DNA from: Bacteroidales bacterium
GTDB taxonomy: Bacteria; Bacteroidota; Bacteroidia; Bacteroidales; UBA932
Assembly (NCBI GenBank): GCA_017383945.1
Contig: JAFNUQ010000034.1
Coordinates: 1-7,725 of the forward strand
Direction of reading: 5' to 3'
DNA: 7,725 nt
The notes below the pieces were generated by a model. That model saw only the letters and a list, made by a program, of their open reading frames with translations. It searched no databases and was not told where the DNA came from. Position numbers and translations under genes: made by a program. Below are positions 1 to 7,725 of this stretch, piece by piece (position 1 is the first letter of the stretch; the number at the start of each line of letters is the position of its first letter).

Positions 1-1242
1 AGACATAATGGTTATAAACTGAACAATCAGAAGGTCTTATGGAAGGTTCAGCCTGGTTATGAAAGATTTGTAGAACTCTCTGCGGCAGAGGGCTATGAGG
101 TGACAGTAAAGGCTACAAATACCGAGGACCAGACCCGTACATTTGCTCTTATCGCTCAATCGGAAGATGGTCTTGAGTCTGCAGTGCAGCTGACAGTTGC
201 TCCTGACTATGTCGAAGCCCCTGCGTTTATCGCTGAGCCTAAGGTCAGTGTCACAGGTGGAAAGGCCGTAGTCAGCTATGAACTTGATCTCAAGGGTAGG
301 GCAGATGAGTCTGTAGTGACTTGGTATCGTTGCACCTCAAGCAAAGGCGATGGTGCAATCCCGGTACTTGTTGCCAACGATGGCAAACCTCGCACAAGCT
401 ATACATTGACAAGTGCAGATGTGGGATATTATATTATGGTGGGTGTATCACCTAAGCATCTGCGTTGCAATCCTGGAGAAGAGAAACGAGTGGTGTATAA
501 GACCAAGATCAGAGCTCAGGCTGTTACTAGCACAAATATCCTGAAGACAGATTTCTCAGACTTTGCTTGTGCCAACCAGCCGCTCATCAAGCCAGGCTTC
601 TGGACGCTTGATGCATATAAACCTGCTGACACTCACGAATACAGCTGGGAAGTTAATATGGATAACCCTTGCTGGACCTATGGTACAGGCATCAACGGAG
701 CTTCTCATGGCTATGGTATCCAGCAGCTTCAGCAGGGAGCACGTCTGCGTTATACGCCTGTAAAGGGTAAATATGGCGATATGAGCGTTTCCTGGAAGGT
801 TAGCCCTGCAAAGGATGGCGGACAAGGATTTGCAAGTGCGAGACAGCAATACCTTGATCTGTTTATCAAGTTTGATACTCATAACCTGACAGGCTATGCC
901 TTGAGAGTAATCCGCACGACAAAATATGCCAACGCTGTTGATGTGCTTCTTGTAAAGTATACTCAAGGCGTTGTGGAGCCAATCTCAGAAAGTGTAACTG
1001 TAGACTGCTTCCTCACAGATTGTACAATTGATGTGAAGATGGAAGGTCATCAGCTAAGCGCAGAGGTGGCCGGCCCAGGCCGAATCGTTGAGCTTGCAGA
1101 AGATCCAAATGTGAAGCATTCGGCCTCTTTGACAGCGACAGTTGAGCCTAACGAATTTGGTGGAATAGGCCTCCAGCACACAAGCACCGTGGGCACAGAG
1201 AGCCGCATCCTGATACATTCGGTAGAGGCAGCTTGGGAATAG
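1..1242 (+). CDS. C-terminal part of a large secreted multidomain protein (Ig-like plus beta-sandwich-like domain); 5' end outside window
   Basis: The frame is open from base 1 to a TAG stop at 1240-1242, giving 413 visible residues. The GTG at 100 is only an internal valine codon, because coding sense continues upstream of it. Visible residues about 75-165 look like an Ig-like module: they include the stretch WYRC near residue 108 and SADVGYYIMVGV near 138, which resembles the 'tsadvGkyI.v.v.p' strand pattern of bacterial Ig-like repeats. From about residue 183 to the end is a domain rich in aromatics and glycines, with segments such as GYALRVIRTTKYANAVDVLL, that reads like a concanavalin-type or LamG-like jelly roll. 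No catalytic motif is visible, so the enzyme part, if any, lies upstream of the window. The neighbouring CE8 and GH95 genes suggest a role in pectin or hemicellulose breakdown, perhaps as the accessory end of a lyase or hydrolase. That link is inference, and the family is not firmly recognised. Confidence 0.75.
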   Translation, partial: RHNGYKLNNQKVLWKVQPGYERFVELSAAEGYEVTVKATNTEDQTRTFALIAQSEDGLESAVQLTVAPDYVEAPAFIAEPKVSVTGGKAVVSYELDLKGRADESVVTWYRCTSSKGDGAIPVLVANDGKPRTSYTLTSADVGYYIMVGVSPKHLRCNPGEEKRVVYKTKIRAQAVTSTNILKTDFSDFACANQPLIKPGFWTLDAYKPADTHEYSWEVNMDNPCWTYGTGINGASHGYGIQQLQQGARLRYTPVKGKYGDMSVSWKVSPAKDGGQGFASARQQYLDLFIKFDTHNLTGYALRVIRTTKYANAVDVLLVKYTQGVVEPISESVTVDCFLTDCTIDVKMEGHQLSAEVAGPGRIVELAEDPNVKHSASLTATVEPNEFGGIGLQHTSTVGTESRILIHSVEAAWE

Positions 1243-1267
1243 AAGATTTTCTGGAAATATAAAAAGT

Positions 1268-1297
1268 AAAGAGTGGCATCCTGGTGTGCCACTCTTT
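1268..1297 (+). terminator. Intrinsic hairpin terminator after the first gene
   Basis: A perfect 11-bp inverted repeat, AAAGAGTGGCA (1268-1278) with TGCCACTCTTT (1287-1297), encloses an 8-base loop. It starts 26 bases after the stop codon of the upstream gene. The run of T after the GC core is short (TTT, then GTGTG), so it is a somewhat weak Rho-independent terminator by E. coli standards, but the stem is unambiguous. It separates the upstream gene from the regulator gene, which therefore probably has its own promoter. Confidence 0.85.
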
Positions 1298-1529
1298 GTG
1301 TGAATACAAGATTATTAACCGCTAAGACCCAGGAATTAATCTGGATACTATTCAAAGGAAATGACAGTACTCCAAAACCAATTACCACGATGACAAGGAG
1401 TATTGTCTATAATAATTTAGGTTAGATATTGTGAATAGCTCCATGGGTAAAGGTAAGGAATTGCATAAAGTTTGAGTTGTAATCAAATCTAAAAAGGGTG
1501 GAAAATAGTCCAAATTTGAAAAATTAGTG
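1298..1529. other. Non-coding intergenic stretch upstream of the regulator gene
   Basis: This AT-rich stretch lies between the terminator and the candidate promoter box. No convincing open reading frame is seen on either strand; the longest minus-strand frame here runs antisense through the end of the first gene and looks like a shadow. It holds the inverted repeat at 1363-1407 and short palindromic words such as CAAATTTG (1511-1518) and TTTGA...TCAAA (1471-1487). Any of these could be regulator binding sites, but none matches a motif I know. No tRNA or recognisable riboswitch fold is seen. Confidence 0.6.
1363..1407. repeat. Imperfect 11-bp inverted repeat with 23-base spacer
   Basis: GACAGTACTCC (1363-1373) pairs with GGAGTATTGTC (1397-1407): ten Watson-Crick pairs and one G-T pair, with a 23-base spacer at 1374-1396. 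No T-run follows on the plus strand, so it does not look like a terminator in that direction. It sits about 150 bases before the regulator start codon and about 65 bases after the upstream gene's terminator. It could be an operator for a dimeric protein, a leader-RNA hairpin, or chance. Confidence 0.45.
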
Positions 1530-1537
1530 TATTTTTG
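1530..1537 (+). promoter_or_regulatory. Candidate Bacteroidetes-type -7 promoter box for the regulator gene
   Basis: TATTTTTG matches the Bacteroidetes primary sigma factor -7 consensus TAnnTTTG exactly and lies 18 bases before the ATG at 1556. A TTTG is present at 1515-1518, but it is only 11 bases upstream, closer than the usual -33 element spacing of about 19-20 bases, so the -33 half is not convincing. If real, transcription would start near 1541-1544 and leave a leader of only about 12-15 bases. The AT-rich setting makes a chance match possible. Confidence 0.4.
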
Positions 1538-1555
1538 TCTTTCCAACCTAAGATT

Positions 1556-4351
1556 ATGAACCGTCTGAGATTATTATCTGGCTTTATCAGTATGTTGCTG
1601 CCGTTTCTGGTAGCAGCGGCTACCCCAGAATCCTACATATTCACTCACTATGGCTCCGATATAGGCATGCCGGCTGTCATTGTAAATGATATTACACAGA
1701 CAGGAGAGGGTCGGGTCTGGTTTGCAACCTATTCAGGATTATATAGTTATGATGGCGAGAGGCTGAATAACTATAAAGCTGTGGACTCAGATGATATTTC
1801 CCTGCAGATTCAAAACAGATATCTCCAAACAGAAGGGGATATATATTCAAACCTATGGGTCTTGTCCCAATCCAAGACTTTGTTCTATTATGATCAGGGC
1901 AAAAGTGCTTTCAATACTATCGCCCATAAGGTCAATTCCATACATAAAATCAGTTCTTCTGAGTTCTTTTTTGTGACAGAGGACAATCTTGTATATAAAA
2001 GTGCTTATTCCGCTGGTGTATATCCGTCCATAATAGAGGTTTTCAGGCTTCCAACTGATGCTCAAGTCAACGGAATTATCCAAGCCGGTGGTTCTGTCTG
2101 GATTCTGACAAGTATGGGCCTGTATAGAGATGGAAAACTCATCAGTAGTGATCAGGTCTTCTGCTATGAAAATTATGGTGAAGACCTCTACTTTGGTTCC
2201 ACTCAAGGAAAAGTCATACAATATCAGTCGGGCAAGATCAGACTTATCGATACTTATTGTCACGATAATGTAACCTTCCTGATGGTTCTTGATAATAAAG
2301 TAGATGTTATTATCGGCACCGAAAGTGCCAAGTTATATTGTATAGATACCGGTTCTTGGCAACTTTCTGAGGTTAAAGGTTCATACTATTCGCCTTCAGG
2401 AAACTTCAAGTCCCTCAGAATAGCTGGGGATTTGTATTTATACTCCAAGGGCGGTGGCTTTTATTATTATGATCAGAAGAGCAATAGTGTGCTCCCGTTT
2501 TATGATGCCCAGCATTACCGAGTGTGGGACTCGGAACTCACGATTCAAGATGTCTTTGCGGATAAACAAGGCAATATATGGTTCTCGGGGTCTCTTGGCA
2601 GCTTCTCCAAGGCTGTAAAGAAAATTGAAGGTTTTAGCCTTCATAAAATATCACCGGATGCAGAGAGATATTTCTATAATAGCGTGACATCTCTTTATCA
2701 GGATGATGATGACAATATATATGTAGCCACAAGGGACAGTAAGGTACATATACTAGACGCTGCAATGAATAAGATTGCAGAATGGAATGTAGGGTCTTTT
2801 GTTACAGGTATTATAAAAGCTCCGACAGGAAAGATTTATCTTACTACGCTGAGAGATGGTGTAATAGAAAATACTTCCTCTGCTTCTTTTGAATATCACC
2901 CTAAAAGATATAAGGCCTCCAGAGGATTTTATGATCTTACCAGTGATGATTTCTCATATGTGACGGCAGTTGATTCCAATAGGGTCTGGTTTGCCTCAAG
3001 AGATGAGGGAGTCTGTTACCTTGATGTTCAGTCGGGGCAATTTATAACTAAGAAAAATAGGCTATCCTTTCCTACGGAAGATGTCAACTCAATGAAGCAT
3101 CTATTATTTGGGCCGGATGGAGAGTTATATGCTAGTGGATCATTGGGTCTGTTTGTCTGCAAAAATCCTCAAGGACAGCCAGAAGATATGCGCTTTGAGC
3201 GTTTTGAAAATGTTGCCGACTATGATATAAACCATATCCTGATTACCTCAGAGGGCCGTCTATATGGTTCTTCTTTAGGTGGAGGCTTTCTTGCCTTTGA
3301 ATCGGGTGAGACTAATTCCAAGGTAAGAGCCTATACTGTGGATGATGGAATGCTTTCAGACCACGTATTGAGTGCAATAGAAGATGAGAATGGGATTATC
3401 TGGATTGCGACAACCGGTGGTTTGAATAAGTTCAATCCTTCCACAGGAAGTATTACCCCATATACCAGAGACGCTATAAATGTAAGGACCCATTTTTATA
3501 TGGGAGCTCCGAGCAAGCTTTCTAATGGTGATATATGTTTCCCTGCCAGAGGAGGAATCTTCCACTTTAATCCCGAAAACATTAAAACAAGCAGATATGT
3601 TCCACCAATATTTATAGAATCTTGTACTATATCCGGAGTAGAGACAGAGGTGGATGTGGAAAAACGTCTCAATATCAAAGCCGGAAGTAGTTTTCATCTG
3701 GATTTCTATGCTATAGATCAGAGTGCGCCTAACCGCATCTTCTATTACTATAAGATGGAAGGTCTGGACGAGGATTGGCAGCTTTTGGGCACTAACGGTG
3801 AGATACGTATAGATAAAATGCCGCGAGGTCGCTATAACCTTAGACTTAGGAGTACCAATGGCGATGGCGTTTCTGTGAGCAATGAATTGGTCATAAAGAT
3901 ATATTCAATCTCTGTGCTCTTGTGTATTCTCAATGCCGTTCTTGTGTTGCTTCTGATCTCAACAGCTGTTGTCTATCTGCGTCTGTTACACCTCAAGAAA
4001 GAAGCCAAGAATCCGGAAGATGAGAAATTTAAAACAGCTTTAATAACATATCTTGAAGCAAATCTTGACAATGCCGAGCTAAGCGCGCAGGATATCGCAG
4101 AAGCATTGAATATATCCCGCTCTGCACTGTTTGACAAAGCGGGAAATATACTTGGAAAGGCTCCAATGGAATTGCTTCGAGATCGTCGCATTGAGAAAGC
4201 TGCAGAACTGCTGAAAAGCCAGGAATATACAATTTCTCAGATTGCTTATATGTGTGGCTTCAGTGACTCCCACTATTTCAGTAAGGTCTTCAAGAAGCAC
4301 TACGGGCAGACGCCGAGCAACTATCGCAAGCAGCAGTTTCCTTCTCTATAA
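1556..4351 (+). CDS. Membrane-bound one-component regulator: Reg_prop propeller / Y_Y_Y sensor, one TM helix, AraC-type HTH, without kinase or receiver
   Basis: This is a 931-residue putative sugar-responsive transcription regulator. Residues 1-22 form a signal peptide (MNRLRLL, hydrophobic core, VAAA before TPE). At least ten propeller-blade motifs of the 'GxxWxAT..GLy.y' type are visible, near residues 53, 182, 342, 389, 428, 478, 525, 570, 616 and 661. A Y_Y_Y domain follows at about 700-780 ([12 protein letters not shown] from 730), then one transmembrane helix at about 783-808. After a basic linker of about 15 residues comes an AraC HTH domain (about 824-928), with one helix-turn-helix around [18 protein letters not shown] (842 on) and the second around [20 protein letters not shown] (891 on). 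Usual hybrid two-component regulators with this sensor are about 1,300-1,450 residues and carry histidine kinase, ATPase and receiver domains between the helix and the HTH. None of these is present, and the frame is unbroken. ATG 1556 is chosen over an in-frame TTG at 1535 because it begins a proper signal peptide and the TTG overlaps the promoter box. It converges on the GH95 gene with a 6-bp overlap. Confidence 0.9.
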   Translation: MNRLRLLSGFISMLLPFLVAAATPESYIFTHYGSDIGMPAVIVNDITQTGEGRVWFATYSGLYSYDGERLNNYKAVDSDDISLQIQNRYLQTEGDIYSNLWVLSQSKTLFYYDQGKSAFNTIAHKVNSIHKISSSEFFFVTEDNLVYKSAYSAGVYPSIIEVFRLPTDAQVNGIIQAGGSVWILTSMGLYRDGKLISSDQVFCYENYGEDLYFGSTQGKVIQYQSGKIRLIDTYCHDNVTFLMVLDNKVDVIIGTESAKLYCIDTGSWQLSEVKGSYYSPSGNFKSLRIAGDLYLYSKGGGFYYYDQKSNSVLPFYDAQHYRVWDSELTIQDVFADKQGNIWFSGSLGSFSKAVKKIEGFSLHKISPDAERYFYNSVTSLYQDDDDNIYVATRDSKVHILDAAMNKIAEWNVGSFVTGIIKAPTGKIYLTTLRDGVIENTSSASFEYHPKRYKASRGFYDLTSDDFSYVTAVDSNRVWFASRDEGVCYLDVQSGQFITKKNRLSFPTEDVNSMKHLLFGPDGELYASGSLGLFVCKNPQGQPEDMRFERFENVADYDINHILITSEGRLYGSSLGGGFLAFESGETNSKVRAYTVDDGMLSDHVLSAIEDENGIIWIATTGGLNKFNPSTGSITPYTRDAINVRTHFYMGAPSKLSNGDICFPARGGIFHFNPENIKTSRYVPPIFIESCTISGVETEVDVEKRLNIKAGSSFHLDFYAIDQSAPNRIFYYYKMEGLDEDWQLLGTNGEIRIDKMPRGRYNLRLRSTNGDGVSVSNELVIKIYSISVLLCILNAVLVLLLISTAVVYLRLLHLKKEAKNPEDEKFKTALITYLEANLDNAELSAQDIAEALNISRSALFDKAGNILGKAPMELLRDRRIEKAAELLKSQEYTISQIAYMCGFSDSHYFSKVFKKHYGQTPSNYRKQQFPSL

Positions 4352-6691
4352 GTAGCTCAGGATGATGCGCTCACCCTTCTTCGTCTTCTCGTTATAAAGA
4401 ATCTTCAGCTTGTCAAGGCTGTAGGCTCTTAATTTGAGCTCAGCTCCGGCATCCGAGCGGATAACCACCTTGGTGACTCTTCCATCTTCCCAAGCGAGCT
4501 CTTCAATCTCAAATCCACCGCGGGCAAGGAGACCCTTGACGCTGCCGTTCTTCCACTCGGAAGGAAGAGCAGGGAGAATGTCAATGTAGCCGTCGTGACT
4601 CTGCACAAGCATTTCTGCAATGCCGGCAGTGCAGCCGAAGTTACCGTCAATCTGGAAAGGCGGATGTGCATCGAAAAGGTTTGGATATGTGCCACCTGCC
4701 TGACCGCTCTGCACATCAGGACTCACGTATGTGAGCTGATCTTTGATGAGTTTAAATGCGTGGTCTCCATCTAGCATACGTGCCCAGAAGCACACTTTCC
4801 AACCCATAGACCATCCGGTAGAGGCGTCTGATCGCTGAATCAAAGTGTTTCTCGCTGCTTCAAAGAGATCTGGTGTCCTATATGCCGAGATCTCGACTCC
4901 AGGATAGAGTCCCCAAAGGTGCGAAATGTGTCGGTGATGGTCATTAGGATCATCCCAGTCTTCCGCCCATTCTTGCAACTGTCCGTGTTTGCCGATCTTA
5001 AGCGGTGTTAGGCGTGTGCTCATTGTCTTGAGCGTATCGCAGAAGGCACGGTCTGCATCCATCTCCAGAAGTCCTGCCGCATTTTGTGTATTGGCAAAGA
5101 GGTCTCGTATCATCTGGTTATCCATAGTGACACCTGCGTGGAGGTTGCCACCCTTGCCCTTAGGGCCATTTTCTGGAGAGTTTGATGGAGCAATCACAAG
5201 ATAGCCTGTATTCGGATCCTCTACCAAGAAGTCCACGAAGAATTCGCAGGCGCTCTTCATAATAGGATAAACCTCTGCAAGATAGGCCTTGTCGAGGGTA
5301 AACAGATACTTATCCCAGAGATGTTGGCAGAGCCAAGCGCTACAGGTAGGCCATATGCCGCAGTATGCTCTGTCAAGTGCTCCTGTGCAGCGCCAGAGGT
5401 CCGTGTTGTGATGTAACGCCCAACCTCTGCATCCATACATATCTCTTGCTGTCTGGGTGCCGTTGATGGTCAGGTCCTTGATCATCTGGATAAAAGGCTC
5501 GTCAAGCTCGCGAAGGTTAGTGACCTGAGCTGGCCAATAATTCATCTCCGCGTTGATGTTTGTTGTGTAGTTGCCGTTCCAAGGAGGAGTAGGTGATGCA
5601 TTCCAAATACCCTGAAGGTTGGCAGGCTGGCTGCCAGGCTGAGAGCTGCTGATGAGCAAATATCTTCCAAACTGGAAATATGTCTCAATTAAGTCTGGGT
5701 CCCAAGTGTATTTGAAGTTGCGGATGCGGTCTTCAATAGGGCGAGATACGTTGTCCGTGTTACCGAGCTCGATGCTTACCCTGTCAAACTGCTTCTTGTA
5801 GTAGGCAATATGCTCTTTCTTTGCTTGATTATAATTCTTAGCGGAAGCCTTCAGATATTCGGCATTGCGTGCATAAGGATCTCCTCCTAAATCGCGGAAA
5901 TTATTGAAGTTTGTCGCGATGGAGATGTAAAGCGTGAGCTCATCTGCACCGTCAACTTTAAGGCTCTCGCCATTTACGGCATTCACGCTGCCTCCTACAT
6001 TCTTTGCCTTGAGGTCCACAACATATTTAACTCCGCCCTTGACAAATTCGCTGTCGCTTGAGGTGCCTTCGAGTCTGAGCAATCCCTTATCTGTCACGCT
6101 CACTCTAGGATCAGGCATAGGTGTAGAGTAGCTGAGGATACAATTTATTCCAGCGGCCTTATCAGCCTTGATATTGACGATGATAAGCTGATCTACAAAG
6201 GACGCAAACACCTCTTGAGTGATGGTGACATTGCCCTTCATGCTGTACCTTGTGGTAGCGATGGCTGTATTCATATCCAGGTCTCTATGATAAGCACTCA
6301 CGCTTCTTTCGTGACCGGGATAATGAATATTAAGGCATCCGGCGGTCTGATAGTTCATCTCGCGTCCTACCGGAGACAGAAATTTTTCTGTGCCGAGTTT
6401 CTCTGCATCAGAAAACTTCCCTGCAAAGATCAGCGACCTCATTTCTTCCAGCACGCCAAGTGCTTCCGGATTATGATTGTTGTACGGAGAGCCCTGCCAG
6501 ATAGTATCCTCGTTGAGCTGTATCTTTTCATTGACAGGGTCGCCATAGACCATAGCACCGATGCGGCCATTGCCCACAGGTACAGCTTCCACCCAAGCTG
6601 CTGCAGAACGGTCAAAGCGTAACATGTTTTCTTGAGCTATTGCACTGATACACAGCACCGATAGCGTGATAGATAGAAATAGCTTTTTCAT
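4346..6691 (-). CDS. Secreted GH95 family alpha-L-fucosidase or alpha-L-galactosidase
   Basis: A complete 781-residue glycoside hydrolase of family GH95, which cleaves terminal alpha-1,2-linked L-fucose or alpha-L-galactose by inversion. Residues 1-19 or 20 are a signal peptide ([10 protein letters not shown]..., ...SAIAQ) without a lipobox, so it is probably periplasmic. The N-terminal beta-domain has the family hallmarks [10 protein letters not shown] (41-50) and [13 protein letters not shown] (57-69). The (alpha/alpha)6 barrel holds the catalytic groups: N378 and N380 in [12 protein letters not shown] (matching AfcA N421/N423), E507 in SNSPENG (matching the acid E566) and D682 in FQIDGNFG (matching D766). 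The alignment is by eye from memory of the Bifidobacterium enzyme AfcA. T376 occupies the place of AfcA His419, a change linked to L-galactosidase activity in Bacteroides GH95 enzymes. The gene starts 13 bases after the CE8 stop codon, so the two are almost certainly co-transcribed. No Shine-Dalgarno sequence is seen. All catalytic residues are present and the length is normal for the family. Confidence 0.93.
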   Translation of the reverse strand: MKKLFLSITLSVLCISAIAQENMLRFDRSAAAWVEAVPVGNGRIGAMVYGDPVNEKIQLNEDTIWQGSPYNNHNPEALGVLEEMRSLIFAGKFSDAEKLGTEKFLSPVGREMNYQTAGCLNIHYPGHERSVSAYHRDLDMNTAIATTRYSMKGNVTITQEVFASFVDQLIIVNIKADKAAGINCILSYSTPMPDPRVSVTDKGLLRLEGTSSDSEFVKGGVKYVVDLKAKNVGGSVNAVNGESLKVDGADELTLYISIATNFNNFRDLGGDPYARNAEYLKASAKNYNQAKKEHIAYYKKQFDRVSIELGNTDNVSRPIEDRIRNFKYTWDPDLIETYFQFGRYLLISSSQPGSQPANLQGIWNASPTPPWNGNYTTNINAEMNYWPAQVTNLRELDEPFIQMIKDLTINGTQTARDMYGCRGWALHHNTDLWRCTGALDRAYCGIWPTCSAWLCQHLWDKYLFTLDKAYLAEVYPIMKSACEFFVDFLVEDPNTGYLVIAPSNSPENGPKGKGGNLHAGVTMDNQMIRDLFANTQNAAGLLEMDADRAFCDTLKTMSTRLTPLKIGKHGQLQEWAEDWDDPNDHHRHISHLWGLYPGVEISAYRTPDLFEAARNTLIQRSDASTGWSMGWKVCFWARMLDGDHAFKLIKDQLTYVSPDVQSGQAGGTYPNLFDAHPPFQIDGNFGCTAGIAEMLVQSHDGYIDILPALPSEWKNGSVKGLLARGGFEIEELAWEDGRVTKVVIRSDAGAELKLRAYSLDKLKILYNEKTKKGERIILSYL

Positions 6692-6704
6692 AAATCAGGT
6701 AGTG

Positions 6705-7725
6705 TTAGTATTGTGGAGTCCAGCCCTTCAGCACAAATGCAGGAGTGCTGTAATTCTTGATCAATTCGGCATCTTTTACAGCATCCAGCTGACGCGAATA
6801 GCGATGTCTCTTGCTCACATCCACAAGCTCGCCAGTCTCAAGATCGCGAGTCGCAAATTCATACATCTTCTGAGTTGGCTCGCCGATAGCGCTCCAACCC
6901 TCAGGGATGATGTCCTTGACGCTGCAGTTGATGAGTACAAATTCAGCGTGAGGATATTTAGTGCCGTGGTTGGTGCCAGTGCGGCCGAAGTCTACAGGCA
7001 TGCCGGTGCTGGAAGCAAAGCTGCACTCTACAAATACATCACCGTGGTCGTTAGCACCATTACGTACCCACGAGAATGGTCCTGCGGTGCAGAGGAAACG
7101 GCTCTTGTAGGCAAAGAGGCTGCCGCGTCCGAGGATAGTGTCGCCGTCGCCGTCAACTGTGCACTCATTCATATAGATTGTGCCGTTGGCCTGAAGTGCG
7201 TCGCCTGAGCCCTTGATGTAGACGTTGTCAAGAGCGATGCGCTCTCCATTGAGAAGCAGGCCTTCTGCCTGTCCGCGTAGGTCAGTTGCGATGTAGATGT
7301 CTTCAATGACAATGTCATGGCAATTGTCAAGCATAAATGCAGCTCTACGAGAAGGGAACGTGCCTCTCCACTCATTTGTCTTGAGTGTCAGTGGGTGAGG
7401 GTTGAAAACCTCGTTGTTAGGGTAGTGGACCTTAGTTACATCAGGTCCGGAACCGCTGATTCTGACGTTGGTCTTGTTTCTGGCATAGACAAGCTCTTCA
7501 TAATCTCCTGGCTTGACCTTGATTGTGTACCACTCCTGGCTGAAATCAGGAATATGGTCAAGAGCTCCTTGCACGGTGTTGAAGTCTCCTGTGCCGGAAG
7601 CGTCAACAACAAGAGTCTGTCCCTTAGGAAGTTCAGACTTGGTTGTGAAGCTCCATCTGTCTTCCTTGTTCACTCCTTTGAAGCTGCCGTCAGCTACGTT
7701 CAACACGCCCTCGTCGATTGTCACG
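6705..7725 (-). CDS. Pectin methylesterase-like protein (CE8), divergent; N-terminal part outside window
   Basis: This is the C-terminal 339 full codons of a right-handed beta-helix esterase of family CE8, which removes methyl esters from galacturonan. The frame runs off the right edge; the GTG at 7724 is only an internal codon. Visible residues 1-28 (ending DRWSFTT) look like the last strands of an SbsA/Big-type Ig-like domain, so the whole protein is larger and multidomain. The esterase starts near residue 36 (TLVVDASGTGDFNTVQGALD). It has GDYEE (73-77, canonical GxYxE), Q152 in GQAEGL (canonical QAVAL), D175 in GDAL (canonical QDTL), D195 in GDTILG (canonical DFIFG) and R248 in FGRTG (canonical LGRPW). 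Both catalytic aspartates and the arginine are thus kept, but the glutamine before the first aspartate and the tryptophan after the arginine are replaced. It is the upstream gene of an operon with GH95. Function as a methylesterase is likely but the changes leave another ester target possible. Confidence 0.87.
   Translation of the reverse strand, partial: VTIDEGVLNVADGSFKGVNKEDRWSFTTKSELPKGQTLVVDASGTGDFNTVQGALDHIPDFSQEWYTIKVKPGDYEELVYARNKTNVRISGSGPDVTKVHYPNNEVFNPHPLTLKTNEWRGTFPSRRAAFMLDNCHDIVIEDIYIATDLRGQAEGLLLNGERIALDNVYIKGSGDALQANGTIYMNECTVDGDGDTILGRGSLFAYKSRFLCTAGPFSWVRNGANDHGDVFVECSFASSTGMPVDFGRTGTNHGTKYPHAEFVLINCSVKDIIPEGWSAIGEPTQKMYEFATRDLETGELVDVSKRHRYSRQLDAVKDAELIKNYSTPAFVLKGWTPQY

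Noticed and set aside
1050..1388. 112-codon minus-strand frame across the end of the first gene and its terminator.
   Set aside because: It runs through the terminator hairpin and antisense to a clear coding region. Its sequence has no recognisable domain.
1471..1518. Short palindromic words (TTTGA/TCAAA and CAAATTTG) before the regulator gene, considered as operators.
   Set aside because: Stems of only 5-8 bases in AT-rich DNA are expected by chance, and there is no second matching copy near the other operon within the window.
1535..1555. TTG start giving a 938-residue regulator.
   Set aside because: The seven extra residues (MSFQPKI) precede a normal signal peptide that begins at the ATG at 1556, and the TTG overlaps the candidate promoter box.
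4111..4150. Inverted repeat TATATCCCGCT ... AGCGGGAAATATA inside the regulator gene, considered as a terminator for the GH95 transcript.
   Set aside because: It lies in the conserved AraC HTH coding region, has a bulged outer stem and no T-run on the minus strand, and is about 200 bases past the GH95 stop. Chance is the simpler explanation.
3973..4300. Three overlapping minus-strand frames opposite the AraC domain.
   Set aside because: They are shadows of the strongly conserved HTH coding sequence on the plus strand and encode nothing recognisable.
6666..7208. 180-codon plus-strand frame opposite the CE8 gene.
   Set aside because: It lies fully antisense to a clear CE8 coding region, resembles no family I know, and its residue pattern mirrors the opposite strand's codons.

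Overview
The window looks like part of a polysaccharide utilisation region from a member of the Bacteroidales, such as a gut or rumen Bacteroides or Prevotella relative. The reasons are a regulator with a hybrid two-component-like periplasmic sensor (Reg_prop blades plus a Y_Y_Y domain), secreted GH95 and CE8 carbohydrate-active enzymes, a TAnnTTTG-type promoter box, and no clear Shine-Dalgarno sequences. The species cannot be read from this sequence.

Layout, left to right. Positions 1-1242 (+) hold the C-terminal 413 residues of a large secreted multidomain protein: an Ig-like module followed by a C-terminal domain that looks like a beta-sandwich. It ends at a strong hairpin terminator (1268-1297). 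A non-coding gap of about 300 bases follows, with an imperfect 11-bp inverted repeat (1363-1407) and a candidate promoter box (1530-1537). Positions 1556-4351 (+) encode a 931-residue membrane-spanning regulator. On the other strand, an operon enters from beyond the right edge: a partial pectin-methylesterase-like CE8 protein (6705-7725), then 13 bases, then a complete GH95 glycosidase (4346-6691). The regulator and GH95 genes converge and overlap tail to tail by 6 bp.

The most unusual item is the regulator. It has the periplasmic half of a Bacteroidetes hybrid two-component system (propeller blades, Y_Y_Y domain, transmembrane helix), but the helix is followed after only about 15 residues by an AraC-type DNA-binding domain. 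The histidine kinase and receiver modules are absent, and the reading frame is intact. It should therefore work as a one-component sensor that binds DNA from the membrane.

The proposed logic is inference. The regulator senses a pectin-derived oligosaccharide in the periplasm and switches on the flanking enzymes. The CE8 protein removes methyl (or other) esters from uronic acids, and GH95 removes a terminal alpha-L-fucose or alpha-L-galactose. GH95 has a threonine where characterised fucosidases have histidine, which favours L-galactose. A substrate such as rhamnogalacturonan-II or an L-galactosylated hemicellulose would fit. No SusC/SusD pair, transposon, RNA gene or CRISPR array was seen in the window.
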